A stretch of 35,564 nucleotides of DNA from Clostridiales bacterium (GCA_014799565.1 JAAVHT010000015.1:3791-39354); one strand, 5' to 3'. Counted from the stretch's first letter, positions 9,571 through 18,577 are shown. Notes: generated from the letters alone by a model not told the origin. Numbers and translations: made by a program.

Positions 9571-10860
9571 TCAGCGAATTTTCCGTGCTTCCAGATAAAA
9601 CCGCTTATCGTGGGCCTCACCCATGGAGAAGGTTTTGCGGGGGAGAACTCCGTCGTGGATGACGGAGGGGAACAGCGCCTCCTTGTCCATGGGGGGCAGG
9701 AGGAAGGCGATATTGCCGGGCCGGGCGGCAAACTCCCGGGCCACGTCCTCGCCGTGGATGTAATCCACCCGCCCGGGGTGGTCAATCAGGTAGTCGTCCA
9801 GGAAGTTCTGGAGGGCTCCTACGGGAAGCCGAGCGGCGGAGCGGGGCACGGTGATGACACCTTGGGAGCCTGCGCACACGTAGCCAATGGGCAGTCCGTC
9901 CCCCTGGGGCTCCTTGCCCCGGCAGGAGCCGGGATAGGCGCGCACCAGGGCGTCCAGCAGGGCTTCGGGGTCGGTGTGGAACACCACCCGGTGGATGGGC
10001 TCAAACTCCAGGCTGTCGTCGTGGAGGTTGACCAGCTCGCACAGGGCGTACCGGGCACGGAGGGTATCCCACTTCTCGGGGGGCATGAGCCGCTTCTGCC
10101 GTTCGTAGCACTCCTTGGCGGTGGCCAGGGCGTGGTTGCCGTCTCCCATGGCGAAGAGCATAACGGGCTCGTCCTTCGTGCCGTACTTGGCTCTGAAGGA
10201 GGCGGGGTCTGCCAGGGCGGACAGGGCCCCGGCCACCTGGGAAAGCTGCTCCTCGGTCAGCCGCCAGCCTTTGATGTGCCCGCCCTGCTCCATCAGGTCG
10301 AAATCGTACAGCAGCTCCATGGAGTCCGTCTGGGCCGCCAGAGGCTCGATGACGGTGCGGCCGGGGTCGTCGGCCAGCAGCATGGCGTGGGGCAGCTCGA
10401 TGGGGGCGTTTTTGCGCACTGCCACCCGGGGCGGGATGCGGGTGTGAACGACCCCTTCCGTGGCCCGGATGAGGGCGTCGGAGCCCGGCTCGTAGTCGTA
10501 GTCCTTGAGATCCGCCTTGCCCACCAGTCCCCGGCGGACGCGGCCGTTGTGCAGGGTGCGCTCCACGTAGATCATGGCGTGGGGCAGGGTTTTGAACCGG
10601 CCCTCCCGGAGATAGGCGGCCATGGTTGCGTTAATGTCGGTGATGTCCATCTCCACCTGGGGGCCGTCCAGGCTGCTCTCGGGCAGGATGAGCCGCAGGG
10701 CGGAGGGGGCGCGGCCCACTCGCTCCTCCACCCGCTCCCAGTACTCGGGCTGGGAGGTGTACTGGTCGCAGGCCACCACGGCCCACTTGTCGTAGTCGCA
10801 GCCCTGGGGCAGCAGGATGTCTGTGGGACGGAAGGGGAGACAGCCGAAATCAGCTTTCAT
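9571..10860 (-). CDS. DUF1015 family protein
   Basis: MKADFGCLPFRPTD..., WAVVACDQYTSQPEYWERVEERVG, MFAMGDGNHALATAKECYE. Confidence 0.85.
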   Translation of the reverse strand: MKADFGCLPFRPTDILLPQGCDYDKWAVVACDQYTSQPEYWERVEERVGRAPSALRLILPESSLDGPQVEMDITDINATMAAYLREGRFKTLPHAMIYVERTLHNGRVRRGLVGKADLKDYDYEPGSDALIRATEGVVHTRIPPRVAVRKNAPIELPHAMLLADDPGRTVIEPLAAQTDSMELLYDFDLMEQGGHIKGWRLTEEQLSQVAGALSALADPASFRAKYGTKDEPVMLFAMGDGNHALATAKECYERQKRLMPPEKWDTLRARYALCELVNLHDDSLEFEPIHRVVFHTDPEALLDALVRAYPGSCRGKEPQGDGLPIGYVCAGSQGVITVPRSAARLPVGALQNFLDDYLIDHPGRVDYIHGEDVAREFAARPGNIAFLLPPMDKEALFPSVIHDGVLPRKTFSMGEAHDKRFYLEARKIR

Positions 10861-10915
10861 GGCGAAGACCTCTTTTCAAAGAAAGATAGGCGCTACAGCG
10901 CAAGGAGGGGCAGTG

Positions 10916-11515
10916 CTATAGCGCTGCCTTGATAGCATTGAGTAAGTCGGGGAACTCCTCGAAGGCGGGCAGCTCGGGGTAATCTGCCTTGATGGCCTCG
11001 GTGGACTTGAACAGGAAGCCCGCCTTGCTGGCCTGGATCATGGCCAGATCGTTGAAGCTGTCCCCGGCGGCAATGGTGTCGAAGCCGCAGGACTGGAGGG
11101 CCTTTACCGTGGTGAGCTTGGACTTTTCGCAGCGCATTTTGTAGCCGGTGATCTCCCCGTCCGGTGCGACTTCCAGCGTATTGCAGAACAGGGAGGGCCA
11201 GCCCAGCTTGGCCATCAGGGGCTTGGCGAACTGCTCGAAGGTGTCGCTCAAAATCACCACTTGGGTGAGGGTGCGCAGTTCGTCCAGGAACTCTTTCGCG
11301 CCGGGGAGGGGGTCGATCTTGGCGATGGTGGCCTGGATCTCCTTCAGGCCCAGGCCGTGCTCCTTCAAAATGCCCAGCCGCCAGGTCATCAGCTTGTCGT
11401 AGTCCGGTTCGTCCCGGGTGGTGCGGCGCAGCTCGGGGATGCCGCTGGCCTCGGAAAAGGCGATCCAGATTTCGGGGACAAGGACGCCCTCCATATCCAG
11501 ACAGACGATGTTCAT
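10916..11515 (-). CDS. thrH: ThrH-like bifunctional phosphoserine phosphatase / homoserine phosphotransferase (HAD)
   Basis: VCLDMEGVLVPEIWIAFSEASGI, VVILSDTFEQFAKPLMAKLGWPSLFCNTL, DTIAAGDSFNDLAMI. Start at internal ATG 11515. Confidence 0.85.
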   Translation of the reverse strand: MNIVCLDMEGVLVPEIWIAFSEASGIPELRRTTRDEPDYDKLMTWRLGILKEHGLGLKEIQATIAKIDPLPGAKEFLDELRTLTQVVILSDTFEQFAKPLMAKLGWPSLFCNTLEVAPDGEITGYKMRCEKSKLTTVKALQSCGFDTIAAGDSFNDLAMIQASKAGFLFKSTEAIKADYPELPAFEEFPDLLNAIKAAL

Positions 11516-11575
11516 ACAAATTCCTTCTTTCTGCCCACCCCGGCAGGGGAGGGCGGATTTATGGATCAAGCGGGG

Positions 11576-12742
11576 TCAGCGCAGGCTGTCCAAGAACTTT
11601 TCCAGGCGGCTTAGCGCTTCCGCCAGGTCGTGCATGGAGGCAGCATAGCAGGCCCGGACATAGCCCTCACCGCCGGGGCCGAAGGCGGAGCCGGGGATCA
11701 CCGCTACCCGCTGCTCGGCCAGGAAGCGGTCGCAGAACTCCTCGCTGGTGAGCCCGGTGGATTTGATGCAGGGGAAGGTGTAGAACGCACCCAGGGGCTC
11801 GAAGCAGTCCAGCCCCAGCTTGCGGAAGCCGTCCACCAGGAAGCGGCGGCGGCCGTCGTACTCGTCCCGCATGGCCTCGATGTCCCCGTCGCCGTGATCC
11901 AGCGCCTCGATGGCGGCGTACTGGCTGGTGGTGGGGGCGGACATGATGGCGTACTGGTGGAGCTTGGTCATGGCGGCGATAAGGGGCTTGGGCCCGCACA
12001 CGTAGCCCAGCCGCCAGCCCGTCATGGAGTAGGCCTTGGAGAAGCCGTTAATCACCAGGGTGCGCTCGTACATATCTGGGATATTGGCCAGGGACACATG
12101 GTGCCCGCCGTAGGTCAGCTCAGCGTAGATCTCGTCGGAGACGACCATGATGTCCGTGCCCCGGAGTACGTCCGCCAGCGCCTCCAGATCGGCCCGGCCC
12201 ATGATGCCGCCGGTGGGGTTGTTGGGGAAGGGGAGCACCAGCACCTTGGTGCGGGGGGTAATGACGGCGCGCAGCTCATCGGGGGTGAGGCGGAAGTCGT
12301 TTTCCGCGTGGGTCTCCACCATGACAGGCACGCCGTGCATCATGGATACCAGCGGCCCATAGCACACGAAGGAGGGGGCGGGGATAATGACCTCGTCCCC
12401 CGGCTCCAGCAGGCAACGGAAAGCCAAATCCAGGCCCTCGCTGCCGCCCACAGTGACCAGGATCTGGCCCACGGGGGCGTATTCCAAATCAAAGCGGCGC
12501 TTTAAGTACCGGGAGATACCGGCGCGCACGTCGGAAAGGCCCGCGTTGGGGGTGTACTTGGTAAAGCCCTTCTCCAGGGAGAAGATGCCCGCGTCCCGGA
12601 TGTGCCAGGGGGTGGGGAAGTCGGGCTCGCCGATGCCCAGGGAGATGCCTCCCTCCATACCCTGGAGCAGGTCGAAGTATTTTCGGATGCCGGAGGGCTG
12701 GATGTCCTGCACCCGCCGGCACATGATTTTGCCGTAGTCCAT
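11576..12742 (-). CDS. PLP-dependent class I/II aminotransferase
   Basis: ISLGIGEPDFPTPWHIRDAG, PNNPTGG, SDEIYAELTYGG, INGFSKAYSMTGWRLGY (PLP Lys). Confidence 0.93.
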   Translation of the reverse strand: MDYGKIMCRRVQDIQPSGIRKYFDLLQGMEGGISLGIGEPDFPTPWHIRDAGIFSLEKGFTKYTPNAGLSDVRAGISRYLKRRFDLEYAPVGQILVTVGGSEGLDLAFRCLLEPGDEVIIPAPSFVCYGPLVSMMHGVPVMVETHAENDFRLTPDELRAVITPRTKVLVLPFPNNPTGGIMGRADLEALADVLRGTDIMVVSDEIYAELTYGGHHVSLANIPDMYERTLVINGFSKAYSMTGWRLGYVCGPKPLIAAMTKLHQYAIMSAPTTSQYAAIEALDHGDGDIEAMRDEYDGRRRFLVDGFRKLGLDCFEPLGAFYTFPCIKSTGLTSEEFCDRFLAEQRVAVIPGSAFGPGGEGYVRACYAASMHDLAEALSRLEKFLDSLR

Positions 12743-13224
12743 TACTCAAACACAAACCTTTCCTCCTGAAGCTCCTGCACGGGGAAGATCAGGTGCTTTT
12801 CCTTGTATTTCTTCAGAATGAAGTGGGTGGCGGTGCCGGTGACGCCCTCAATGGGGGCCAGCTTCTCGCCCACGAACTGGGCCACTTCCTTCAGCGTGCG
12901 CCCGGAGATTGTCACCATCATGTCGTGGGAGCCGCCGGATATGAGGTAGAGGGACTCCACCTCGTCGTACTGATAGATACGCTGGGCCACCCGGTCAAAG
13001 CCCTCGCCCCGTGTAGGGGTGACGCTGACCTCGATCAGGGCGGTGACCGACTCCTGCTGGGTGCGATCCCAGTCCACGATGGTCTTGTAGCCCAGAATGA
13101 TGCGATCCTTCTCATATTGTGCAACCGCCGCCGACACCTCTGCCGGGGTCTGTCCGGTCATGGCGGCGAGCTGTTCATGGGTCAGGGTGGAGTCGTCCTC
13201 CAAAAGATGGAGCAGGTCTTTCAT
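12742..13224 (-). CDS. Lrp/AsnC family transcriptional regulator
   Basis: N-terminal HTH (LTHEQLAAMTGQTPAEVSAAVAQYEKDRIILGYKTIVDW) and RAM-like domain; start at 13224; stop overlaps aminotransferase ATG (TAATG). Confidence 0.88.
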   Translation of the reverse strand: MKDLLHLLEDDSTLTHEQLAAMTGQTPAEVSAAVAQYEKDRIILGYKTIVDWDRTQQESVTALIEVSVTPTRGEGFDRVAQRIYQYDEVESLYLISGGSHDMMVTISGRTLKEVAQFVGEKLAPIEGVTGTATHFILKKYKEKHLIFPVQELQEERFVFE

Positions 13225-13335
13225 AGCAGGTTTCCTCCTGTGCTTCCAAAACGTTATTTTAACATTATATACTTTATACAGGGAAATGGCAATCCCCATT
13301 TCTTTGTAAAGGAGCGGGTTCTCCCGGAAAACCTC

Positions 13336-13364
13336 TTGCAATCCGGCGGTATATGGGGTATAAT
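13336..13364 (+). promoter_or_regulatory. sigma-A promoter of efp
   Basis: TTGCAA-17 bp-TATAAT. Confidence 0.7.
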
Positions 13365-13419
13365 ACATTGACTTATTTCTCTTGAAACTATAAATTTTCG
13401 ATATTGGAGGACGAGACCA

Positions 13420-13989
13420 ATGGCAATGATTACAGCAGGCGATTTCCGCAACGGCGTGACCTTCGAGATGGAAGGCAAAGTGATGCAGGTGGTGGAGTTC
13501 CAGCACGTCAAGCCCGGCAAGGGCGCCGCTTTCGTGCGCACCAAGATGAAGAACGTCATCACCGGCGCCGTCACCGAGACTTCCTTCAACCCCACCGCCA
13601 AGTTTGAGCAGGCCTTCGTAGACCGCAAGGACATGGAGTACAGCTACAACGACGGCGACCTGTACTACTTCATGGACATGGAGTCCTACGAGATGCTGCC
13701 GGTGAACAAGAGCGTGCTGGGCGACAACTTCAAGTTCGTCATGGAGAACATGACCTGCAAGGTCATGTCCTACAAGGGCAGCGTGTTCGGCGTGGAGCCT
13801 CCCAACTTCGTGGAGCTGGTGGTCACCGAGTCCGACCCCGGTGTCAAGGGCGACACCGCCACCAACGTCACCAAGCCCGCCAAGCTGGAGAGCGGCGCGG
13901 AGATCAAGGTGCCCCTGTTCATCAACCCCGGCGACAAGATCCGCATCGACACCCGCACCGGCGAGTATCTTGAAAGGTGCAAGGGCTAA
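13420..13989 (+). CDS. efp: translation elongation factor P
   Basis: [44 protein letters not shown]..., C-terminal [16 protein letters not shown]. Confidence 0.98.
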   Translation: MAMITAGDFRNGVTFEMEGKVMQVVEFQHVKPGKGAAFVRTKMKNVITGAVTETSFNPTAKFEQAFVDRKDMEYSYNDGDLYYFMDMESYEMLPVNKSVLGDNFKFVMENMTCKVMSYKGSVFGVEPPNFVELVVTESDPGVKGDTATNVTKPAKLESGAEIKVPLFINPGDKIRIDTRTGEYLERCKG

Positions 13990-13993
13990 TCCA

Positions 13994-14419
13994 ATGACCA
14001 TTTCTGAAAAAGTGGCCTACATCCAGGGCCTGTTTGAGGGCATGGAGCTGGACAAGTCCGATATGAAGGTGGCCCGGGTGCTGTCCGAGGTGCTGGATGT
14101 ATTGCGCGAGATCGGCCAGCAGCTGGACGGTATGGACGCCGCCATGGATCAGTTCGACGAGGAGCTGGACGCCCTGGGGGACACCGTGGCCGATCTGGAG
14201 GAGGCCGTGTTCGACGACGAGGACGAGCAGGACGGCGACTTTGACGACCTGGACGACGAGGACGAGGATTTCTTCGAGATCCCCTGCCCCACCTGCGGAG
14301 AGGATCTGGTGGTGGACGACGAGGCTCTGGCCGCTGGCGTGGTGGACTGCCCCGTGTGCGGCGGCAAGTTCGCCCTGTCCTTTGACGACGAGCGGGACAG
14401 CGAATCAGACGACGAATAA
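13994..14419 (+). CDS. acidic protein with C-terminal zinc ribbon (CD1247 N-terminal domain-like)
   Basis: MTISEKVAYIQGLFEGMELD..., Asp/Glu-rich centre, CPTCGEDL...CPVCGGKF. Starts 4 nt after efp stop. Confidence 0.75.
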   Translation: MTISEKVAYIQGLFEGMELDKSDMKVARVLSEVLDVLREIGQQLDGMDAAMDQFDEELDALGDTVADLEEAVFDDEDEQDGDFDDLDDEDEDFFEIPCPTCGEDLVVDDEALAAGVVDCPVCGGKFALSFDDERDSESDDE

Positions 14420-14426
14420 GCATGGT

Positions 14427-14455
14427 AAAGCCCCCCGGCTCTCGCCGGGGGGCTT
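14427..14455 (+). terminator. terminator-like hairpin
   Basis: AAGCCCCCCGGCtctcGCCGGGGGGCTT; loop and stem core recur at 15088-15113. Confidence 0.6.
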
Positions 14456-14470
14456 GGCTATATCAGGAAG

Positions 14471-14908
14471 TTAAGAATCTACGGGGTGAAAGATGTGCCA
14501 CTGCTGGGCATAAAACACCACGATGCAATCAGAATACTCTTCCAGAGGACAGCGGGCGTAGCGTGTACCAACATAAAGAAAATTGGCCTCGCCGTTATGG
14601 GACGGGCGTTCATTCCCAATCACCTCGGAAATGCGCCCCAGGATCTGGCTGTCATCAATTCTGATGGAGGGATCCAATACGCCGCAGCCCTGCTGGTAGA
14701 TCGTGTCCTCTACCATAATCATCACCGGAAGTATATTTGGGTAGTCGAGGTAGGGGTCTAAGTCTAAGCTGGGACTTTGGCTGGGGCTTATCGTATCGCT
14801 GGGAATCTGGCTTGGATGGATGACATCGCCGCCCCTGTCGCAGCCGGAGAGGGGAAGCAGGAGGCAGAGCAGGCACACCGCGAAACAGCATATGAGCCGC
14901 TTAAACAT
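14471..14908 (-). CDS. putative lipoprotein of unknown function
   Basis: Signal peptide with lipobox: MFKRLICCFAVCLLCLLLPLSGC, then Ser/Pro linker. Confidence 0.75.
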   Translation of the reverse strand: MFKRLICCFAVCLLCLLLPLSGCDRGGDVIHPSQIPSDTISPSQSPSLDLDPYLDYPNILPVMIMVEDTIYQQGCGVLDPSIRIDDSQILGRISEVIGNERPSHNGEANFLYVGTRYARCPLEEYSDCIVVFYAQQWHIFHPVDS

Positions 14909-15040
14909 ATCTTTAACCTCCCAACTCGCACGGGACGAATCCCAATTTGTGTATGTGCCCTATCCGGGTGCGGCATATTAAGGTGTCGCTGGTTTTGCCA
15001 GGAGCCGCGCTCTGTTCTCGCGCTGGGGAATTCTGACAAA
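14909..15040 (-). ncRNA. candidate structured 5' leader of the lipoprotein gene, no family assigned
   Basis: About 130 nt between a predicted promoter and ATG, with several short hairpins (GCGCGagaacagaGCGCG region, CTGGcaaaaCCAG, GGGAttcgTCCC). Confidence 0.35.
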
Positions 15041-15044
15041 TAGA

Positions 15045-15073
15045 AGTGTAGCACACGTCAAAAATATTGTCAA
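15045..15073 (-). promoter_or_regulatory. sigma-A promoter of the lipoprotein gene
   Basis: Minus strand TTGACA-17 bp-TACACT. Confidence 0.65.
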
Positions 15074-15087
15074 TCATGTAAAACGTG

Positions 15088-15113
15088 CAGCCCCCGGCTC
15101 TCGCCGGGGGCTT
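15088..15113 (-). terminator. terminator-like hairpin downstream of the polysaccharide deacetylase
   Basis: AGCCCCCGGCtctcGCCGGGGGCT. Confidence 0.5.
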
Positions 15114-15115
15114 GC

Positions 15116-15868
15116 TCAGTCAGTTGGCGGCAGCTTGCGGTACTCCGTTCCATCCTCCGGCGTAATGCCCCGGATGGCGAACAGCTCCTCCACGGTGACA
15201 AAATGGAAGCCCTTGGCCATCAGCTCGTCCACCACCTGGAGGGCGGTGTCCACGCTGGCGGGGTAGATGTCGTGAAGGAGGATGATATCCCCATCCTGGG
15301 CCTTGTCCACAATGACGGCGACTTGTCGGGCGGTATCGCGGTCGGACCAGTCCTCCGGATCCACGGACCAGAGGATGATGGGGGCCGCCGCCCGGGCCTT
15401 GCCGGCGGTGCTGATCATGCCGTAGGGGGGTCGGAGCATAAAATTCTCCCGCCCCAGCAGGGCGGTGAGGGTTTCCCGCAGTTGATCTACCTCGGCGTAG
15501 AAGTCGGCGGCGTTGAGCTGGGCCAGGGACTTGTGGTGGTAGGTGTGCAGCCCAACCTGGTGGCCCTCGCCCTCCATGCGCTGGAGGAGCAGCTCGTTGC
15601 CCTCCACGTTCTGACCGATCACGAAAAAGGTGGCATGAACGCCCCGTTGGGCCAGGCCGTCCAGCAGGATGGGGGTGGTGGACTGCTTGGGGCCGTCGTC
15701 AAAGGTGAGGGCCACATAGGGCCCGGCAGGGATCCGCGCCTCGCCCATGACCTCCCGATCCGCCTCGGGGGCTTCCCGGGGCCAGCAGGTCACCGCCGTC
15801 GGCGCCAAAAGCAGCAGAGCCAGCGCCCCCGCTGCCAGACGCTTTTTCCAACTTGCCAAGCCGCCCAC
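15116..15868 (-). CDS. polysaccharide deacetylase (NodB / CE4)
   Basis: YVALTFDDGP, HTYHH metal motif, RPPYG, DGDIILLHDIY; N-terminal TM/signal. Confidence 0.94.
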   Translation of the reverse strand: MGGLASWKKRLAAGALALLLLAPTAVTCWPREAPEADREVMGEARIPAGPYVALTFDDGPKQSTTPILLDGLAQRGVHATFFVIGQNVEGNELLLQRMEGEGHQVGLHTYHHKSLAQLNAADFYAEVDQLRETLTALLGRENFMLRPPYGMISTAGKARAAAPIILWSVDPEDWSDRDTARQVAVIVDKAQDGDIILLHDIYPASVDTALQVVDELMAKGFHFVTVEELFAIRGITPEDGTEYRKLPPTD

Positions 15869-15882
15869 CGCCTTTCATACGT

Positions 15883-15961
15883 AACTGTGGTCAGTATGTT
15901 TACCTGACCGCTCCACCCCCGAAGGGGGTGGAGCACATGATTCATAACTGTGGTCAGTATG
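15883..15961. repeat. pair of AACTGTGGTCAGTATG direct repeats (15883-15898, 15946-15961) flanking an 11-bp-stem hairpin
   Basis: Two exact copies 63 bp apart; hairpin GCTCCACCCCCgaaGGGGGTGGAGC at 15910-15934. Confidence 0.7.
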
Positions 15962-16002
15962 CGCCAGTGGCCGGGTTTTATACGCTTTTGGCAAAAACGG
16001 CG

Positions 16003-16033
16003 AAGGGCCGGGAAATTTTTCCCGGCCCTTTGC
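16003..16033 (-). terminator. hairpin downstream of the M24 peptidase
   Basis: AAGGGCCGGGAAATTTTTCCCGGCCCTT. Confidence 0.6.
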
Positions 16034-16043
16034 TTTTGAAATT

Positions 16044-17117
16044 TTAAAGAATGATGAGCTGCTTGGGGGAGCGGGTGATGTCGATGCAGCCCTCCTCGGT
16101 GAGCATGATGACGTCTTCAATGCGCACGCCGAACTTCCCGGGGAGATAGATGCCCGGTTCGGCGGACAGCAGCGCCCCGGCGGGGATGGGCTTGTCGTTG
16201 CGGATGTGGAAGCCGGGGTTCTCGTGGATCTCAATGCCCAGAGAGTGGCCGAAGCCGTGGCCGAAGTACTCCCCATATCCCGCGTCGGCGATGACCTTGG
16301 CCCCGGCCTCGTGAACCTCCTTGCCGGTGACCCCGGCGCGGGCCGTGGCGATGCCCGCCAGCTGGGCCTTGAGGACGGTGTTATAAACCAGCTCCATCTC
16401 CTCGGTGGGCCTGCCCACCGCCACGGTTCGGGTCATGTCGGAGCAGTAGCCCCCCACCACGCAGCCGAAGTCCATGGTGACGAACTGGCCGAGCTCAATG
16501 ACGGCGGGGCCGGGGACGGCGTGGGGCTTGGAGCCGTTGGCGCCGCAGGCCACGATGGGGTCGAAGGAGTTGCGCTCCGCTCCCTTACGGGCCATGATAT
16601 AGGTCAGCCGGGCGGCCACCTCGCTCTCGGTCAGACCAGGCTTGATGAAATTCAGGATCTCCAGCAGGGCCTCATCGGTGATGCGCTGGGCCTCCTTCAT
16701 GGCGGCCAACTCGTCGGCGTCCTTCACCATGCGCAGGTCGGTGAGCAGGGAGGAGGCGGGGACGAACTCGGCCTCCACTTCCTTTGTCCAGGCGGTGTGG
16801 CTGGCCACGGACATATACTCCTCCTCAAAGCCCAGCTTTACCACGTTGTTTTCCTTCACCAGCTCCGCCACCAGTTTGTAGTAGCTGCTGCCCTTGGGGA
16901 GCAGGGCTACCTCCGAGCCGGTGATGAGGCTCTGGGCGGCCTCGATGTAGCGGGAATCGGTGTAGTACCAGGTCTTGTCCGGGGTGATGAGAGCCACGCC
17001 CTCCCCGTGGAAGCCCATGGCGTAGAACTCGCCGGGGGCGCTGGTGACCAGCATGGCGTCCAGGCCGCGATCCTTCAGCTTCGCGGCGATTTTTTCAAAA
17101 TGAGTCATTGAAAGCAT
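16044..17117 (-). CDS. Xaa-Pro aminopeptidase / M24 family metallopeptidase
   Basis: TMDFGCVVGGYCSDMTRTVAVG, GHGFGHSLGIEIHENPGF, SAEPGIYLPGKFGVRIEDV. Alternative start at 17108. Confidence 0.94.
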   Translation of the reverse strand: MLSMTHFEKIAAKLKDRGLDAMLVTSAPGEFYAMGFHGEGVALITPDKTWYYTDSRYIEAAQSLITGSEVALLPKGSSYYKLVAELVKENNVVKLGFEEEYMSVASHTAWTKEVEAEFVPASSLLTDLRMVKDADELAAMKEAQRITDEALLEILNFIKPGLTESEVAARLTYIMARKGAERNSFDPIVACGANGSKPHAVPGPAVIELGQFVTMDFGCVVGGYCSDMTRTVAVGRPTEEMELVYNTVLKAQLAGIATARAGVTGKEVHEAGAKVIADAGYGEYFGHGFGHSLGIEIHENPGFHIRNDKPIPAGALLSAEPGIYLPGKFGVRIEDVIMLTEEGCIDITRSPKQLIIL

Positions 17118-17121
17118 CTCC

Positions 17122-17982
17122 TTATATATGATTTGTCAGAAAACCTTGATAGATCCGCTTCATGGTCAGCGCGTCTTCCGCCTGGGTGCCTGCGCTCTCG
17201 CAGATGAAGGTGGGGCTCCATTCACGCCGGGCTACTGCCTGGGCCAGCGGCGTCCAGTCCGGGCCGTAGCCCCCTTCGTCGGCAAAGGTGCGGTGGCACT
17301 TTTCCCCGCCGTTTGGGGTGAACTCAATGTGGGAGAAGTGGCTGTGGAATCGGCTGGCCCGAGCCTGTCCCAGCACCTCTTCCATGCGATCCAGCATCCG
17401 CTCCATGGCCTCAACACCGTCGTCCGCCCCCAGGGAGCGGGCGTACAGGTGGCCGAAGTCCACGCAGGGCAAAAGCCGCTCGTCCACCGTACACAACTCC
17501 AGCACCTCGTCTAAATCGCCCAGCTGGTTGATCTTGCCCATGGTCTCGGGGCATAGGGTGATGTGGCCGAACCCCGCGCCGTCGCAGGCGGCGATGACCT
17601 CTTTTAAAGAGCGCAGGGCGATCTCCTGAGCCTCCCGACGGGTGCGCTTCATCAGCGCCCCGGAGTGGATGACCACCCGGCGGGCCCCCATCCAGTCCGC
17701 CACCAGGCAGGCCCCGGTGATGTAGCCGATGGTTTTTTGCAAAGCGTCCGGATCCGGGTTGGCCAGGTTGATGAAGTAGGGCGCGTGGAGGGACAGAGAA
17801 ATCCCGTGTTCTGCGGCGGCCAGACCAACTTTGCGGGCGGTGGCCTCCCCCACGTGGACGCCCTTGCCGCACTGGTACTCGTAGCAGTCCAGGCCGATCT
17901 CTTTCAGCCATTTCGGCGCGTCCGCCGAGGATTTGTAAGGGAAGTTCTCGGCATTTCCCGCGGGGCCGAAGATGGCGCTCAT
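17122..17982 (-). CDS. endonuclease IV-like TIM-barrel protein
   Basis: GISLSLHAPYFINLANPD, VIHSGAL, CPETMGKINQLGDLDEVLEL, CVDFGHLYAR, FHSHFSHIE. Confidence 0.88.
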   Translation of the reverse strand: MSAIFGPAGNAENFPYKSSADAPKWLKEIGLDCYEYQCGKGVHVGEATARKVGLAAAEHGISLSLHAPYFINLANPDPDALQKTIGYITGACLVADWMGARRVVIHSGALMKRTRREAQEIALRSLKEVIAACDGAGFGHITLCPETMGKINQLGDLDEVLELCTVDERLLPCVDFGHLYARSLGADDGVEAMERMLDRMEEVLGQARASRFHSHFSHIEFTPNGGEKCHRTFADEGGYGPDWTPLAQAVARREWSPTFICESAGTQAEDALTMKRIYQGFLTNHI

Positions 17983-18482
17983 AGTTTTTCTCCTTTCCCG
18001 GATAACAGCCGGAAGGGAACTTCCACGGCATAGCGCAGATACCGCCCTGGATTGCCCGCCAGCCGGATGGGCTCCACCAAAATGGCGGACACCCCCGCCC
18101 GGTTGCCCCCCAGCACGTCGGTAAACACCTGATCCCCCACAATGGCGGTCTGCTCCCGGGTGACACCCATCTGTTCCATAGCCTTTACAAAGGAGGGTGT
18201 CTTGGGCTTGCCCGCATGACCGATGTAGGGTACGTTCAGCCCTTCGGCGAAAATCCGGGGGCGGCTCTCGTGCCGGTTGTTGGACAGCACGAACAGGGTC
18301 ACGCCGTGGGCGGTCAAATCGTCCCGCCATGCCTTCAATTTTTCATCCGGCAGGGGCACGCCGTAGGGTACCAACGTGTTGTCCAGGTCTGCCAGTAGCA
18401 GCTTGAAGCCCCGGCGAGCCAGGGCCTCGCCGGACAGCTCGTAAATATCATGGGCCACAAAACGAGCCCGAAACCATGCCAT
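17979..18482 (-). CDS. yqeG: YqeG family HAD IIIA-type phosphatase
   Basis: LLLADLDNTLVPYG, LFVLSNNRHESRP, GHAGKPKTPSF, AIVGDQVFTDVLGGNRAG. Confidence 0.93.
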   Translation of the reverse strand: MAWFRARFVAHDIYELSGEALARRGFKLLLADLDNTLVPYGVPLPDEKLKAWRDDLTAHGVTLFVLSNNRHESRPRIFAEGLNVPYIGHAGKPKTPSFVKAMEQMGVTREQTAIVGDQVFTDVLGGNRAGVSAILVEPIRLAGNPGRYLRYAVEVPFRLLSGKGEKL

Positions 18483-18577
18483 GATTCACCTTCTATCTTG
18501 CCCAGGACGAGCATATGTTTTGATAACGACTCATAGATGATATCACGAAATTCTGCCGTTAGCAAGGGGGAACTCCC

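Noticed and set aside
9049-10932. 627-aa plus-strand ORF antisense to DUF2441-like/DUF1015 genes
   Set aside because: His/Gly/Val-rich mirror translation; opposite-strand proteins carry the family motifs.
15883-15961. Direct repeats considered as a minimal CRISPR array
   Set aside because: Only two 16-bp copies, an inverted repeat in the 'spacer', and no cas genes nearby.
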